A stretch of 52,308 nt of DNA from an uncultured Olsenella sp. (GTDB lineage Bacteria > Actinomycetota > Coriobacteriia > Coriobacteriales > Atopobiaceae): positions 1 to 52,308 of the forward strand of contig OMVT01000013.1 of NCBI GenBank assembly GCA_900314535.1, written 5' to 3'. Position 1 is the first letter of the stretch; each line of letters opens with the position of its first letter. The notes beneath the pieces were generated by a model. The model ran no database searches, was not told the origin of the DNA, and saw only the letters and a program-made list of their open reading frames with translations. The position numbers and the translations under genes are program-made. Positions 50,966-52,308 of the stretch are shown here, piece by piece.

Positions 50966-52162
50966 CTAGACACGTTCCTGCGCAGGTCCATACTCGAGCT
51001 CATCCTTGGTGAAGCCAAACATGAACGTCAGGATGAACGATGTCACGAAACCGGCAGAAGCCGATATGCCCATATTGACGAGATTGGAAGTGGAGCCGCC
51101 GACGAAGACCAGGACATTGAGGACGTTGGACGCACCTCCTGCGACATAGACGGTCACGCCCAGAGCGATTGCGATTGCTCCGGCGACGAAAGATCCAGCC
51201 ATCAGACAGGGGAAGAGCCTGCGATATCTGAACATCATGCCGTAGATGAAGGGCTCTCCGACACCTCCTACCATATTGGAGATTGCATAGCCAAGTGCCA
51301 TGCTCTTCTCTTCCTCATTGCGCAGCCTGAGCCAGGTGGCAACCTCGCAGCTGTAGGCTGCCCAGATGCTTACGGTCGTGGCGGCAAGGATGAAGCTGTC
51401 AGAGCCCGTTGCCATGAAGTTTGCAATTGCAATCATGATGAGGGCAATATGCATGCCCGAGATGACCATGGGAAGCCAGAGCGCCGCAAGAATGCCGCCT
51501 CCGATGACGGCGACGATGCCGCCCGAAGTGCCAAGGGAGGTGAAGAGGCCAGCAAGGCAGCCTCCCAGCCAGCTGCCGAGAGGTGCCAGCAGGCAGAGAG
51601 AAGCGGGAACCGCTGCAGCCATCGTCAGGAAGGGCGCAAAGACGGTCGTCAGCGTATCGGGAATGACCTTCTTGAAGAAGCGTTCGATATAGCGCATGGC
51701 CCAGACCGAAAGAAGGATAGGAATCATGCTCTGCGTATAGTTGCCCGGAATGCAGGGAATCCCATAGACCGAGAAGGCAGCGCCATCCTGTGCCATCTGT
51801 ATCATGGCCGGATCGATCAGTATTCCTCCCATGAAGGCGCCAAGCACGGGTGTCACGCCGACATTCTTTGCTGCGTTGTAGCCGAGATATATCGGCAGGA
51901 AATAGAAGGCAGCGTCATAGAGCATGTTCATGAGGATATAGATGTCGCTCGTCTCCGAGATGACGCCCGCCATCGTCGGGCCGAGAATGACACCGACCGT
52001 CTTGAAGAGGCCGGCGCACATGAGGACCGGGATGAGCGGCACCATCGAGCCAGAAAGGTAGTTCAGGATGTTGTTGCCGATTGCCTTGGGCGTGAGCTCT
52101 TCGGAAGCGCTGTTCAGATTCTCTTCGATGGCCTGAACGGGGTCCCTGGCGCTGTCCCGCAC
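50966..52162 (-). CDS. PTS beta-glucoside-type EIIC component, probably 5'-truncated
   Basis: The frame covers 398 residues with about ten hydrophobic helices. LSGSMVPLIPVLMCAGLFKTV, VTPVLGAFMGGILIDPAM and VGGVGEPFIYGMMFRYRR identify the EIIC transport domain of the glucose/beta-glucoside PTS superfamily. These proteins usually have an N-terminal EIIB domain; only a linker (VQAIEENLNSASEELTPKAIG) is left. The GTG start lacks a clear ribosome-binding site, and the frame continues upstream to a TAA at 52217, where unrelated sequence begins. Without EIIB it may need a partner in trans or be inactive. Confidence 0.8.
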   Translation of the reverse strand: MRDSARDPVQAIEENLNSASEELTPKAIGNNILNYLSGSMVPLIPVLMCAGLFKTVGVILGPTMAGVISETSDIYILMNMLYDAAFYFLPIYLGYNAAKNVGVTPVLGAFMGGILIDPAMIQMAQDGAAFSVYGIPCIPGNYTQSMIPILLSVWAMRYIERFFKKVIPDTLTTVFAPFLTMAAAVPASLCLLAPLGSWLGGCLAGLFTSLGTSGGIVAVIGGGILAALWLPMVISGMHIALIMIAIANFMATGSDSFILAATTVSIWAAYSCEVATWLRLRNEEEKSMALGYAISNMVGGVGEPFIYGMMFRYRRLFPCLMAGSFVAGAIAIALGVTVYVAGGASNVLNVLVFVGGSTSNLVNMGISASAGFVTSFILTFMFGFTKDELEYGPAQERV

Positions 52163-52216
52163 CTCTCGAGGAGATATCTGCGGCGGTACAGCACTCCCGT
52201 ATTTCGTTTGCCTATG

Positions 52217-52308
52217 TTAGACCTCCGTTGACACGTCGGCACCCTCCCACCAGCTCCAGAGCGGCTGCGGCCTGGAGACGGCCTCGGCCCTGGTGAGCCT
52301 GTAGCGCC
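52217..52308 (-). CDS. C-terminal end of an unidentified gene, cut by the window edge
   Basis: The frame reads 29 residues ending in LWSWWEGADVSTEV and stop TAA. The Trp-rich end is protein-like but not identifiable. Since it abuts the truncated PTS gene on the same strand, it might be the end of a transposase that displaced the EIIB part. This is uncertain. Confidence 0.3.
   Translation of the reverse strand, partial: RYRLTRAEAVSRPQPLWSWWEGADVSTEV

Overview
The window is a stretch of a high-GC Gram-positive chromosome carrying an integrated phage-like element. Gene content and codon style (class I ribonucleotide reductase, Rpn nuclease, HxlR, DUF5684 and TIGR04076 proteins, and collagen-like and BspA-like phage fibres) suggest the class Coriobacteriia, perhaps near Olsenella/Atopobiaceae. 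This assignment is inference from gene families; no rRNA gene is present to confirm it.

Chromosomal left part (1-15215). It holds small membrane and coiled-coil proteins, an Rpn-family nuclease with a duplicated tail, a membrane protein/TetR operon behind a perfect 27-bp palindrome, and nrdA-nrdB. It then holds a decayed 6-phospho-beta-glucosidase next to a 5'-truncated LysR gene, a YaiI/YqxD protein, a DUF2798 protein, a divergent HxlR/glyoxalase pair, an SRPBCC gene broken by one UGA codon, a nitroreductase, and tRNA-Val(GAC) with a clear promoter.

Integrated element (15171-49342, about 34.2 kb). It is bounded by 45-bp direct repeats, one being the 3' part of tRNA-Val. GGACACCAAA-type repeats at both ends look like integrase arm sites. 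Leftward from the right end come integrase, two paralogous repressors, a control region with two identical dyads and a terminator, an excisionase-like protein, a primase-helicase, a possible iteron region, a zinc-ribbon protein, TerS, TerL and portal. After a break come scaffold, major capsid, four connector or unknown small genes, Dit, a tail hub protein, a BppU/collagen baseplate protein and an LRR fibre. No tail-tube, tape-measure, holin or endolysin gene is recognisable.

The most striking part is 25.5-36.7 kb. Six co-directional genes lie between portal and scaffold, inside the head operon: a ribbon-helix-helix regulator, a PLD-like/SNF2 helicase, a DUF4391 protein, a type III-like Mod methyltransferase, a type III-like Res helicase-nuclease, and a GHKL ATPase with a C-terminal PD-(D/E)XK-like nuclease. 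They look like one composite restriction or anti-phage system. Two further cargo candidates are a gene with its own sigma-70 promoter on the opposite strand between portal and TerL (39180-39929), and a two-gene module by attL (15962-17881). A GC-rich, gene-free 0.67-kb stretch (36900-37570) with good hairpins may be a structured RNA.

Chromosomal right part (49343-52308). It has the displaced tRNA terminator, a gene-poor stretch, a NIF3-like protein, and a PTS beta-glucoside-type EIIC that lacks its EIIB domain and ends against unrelated sequence. Together with the broken phospho-beta-glucosidase this suggests decay of beta-glucoside use.
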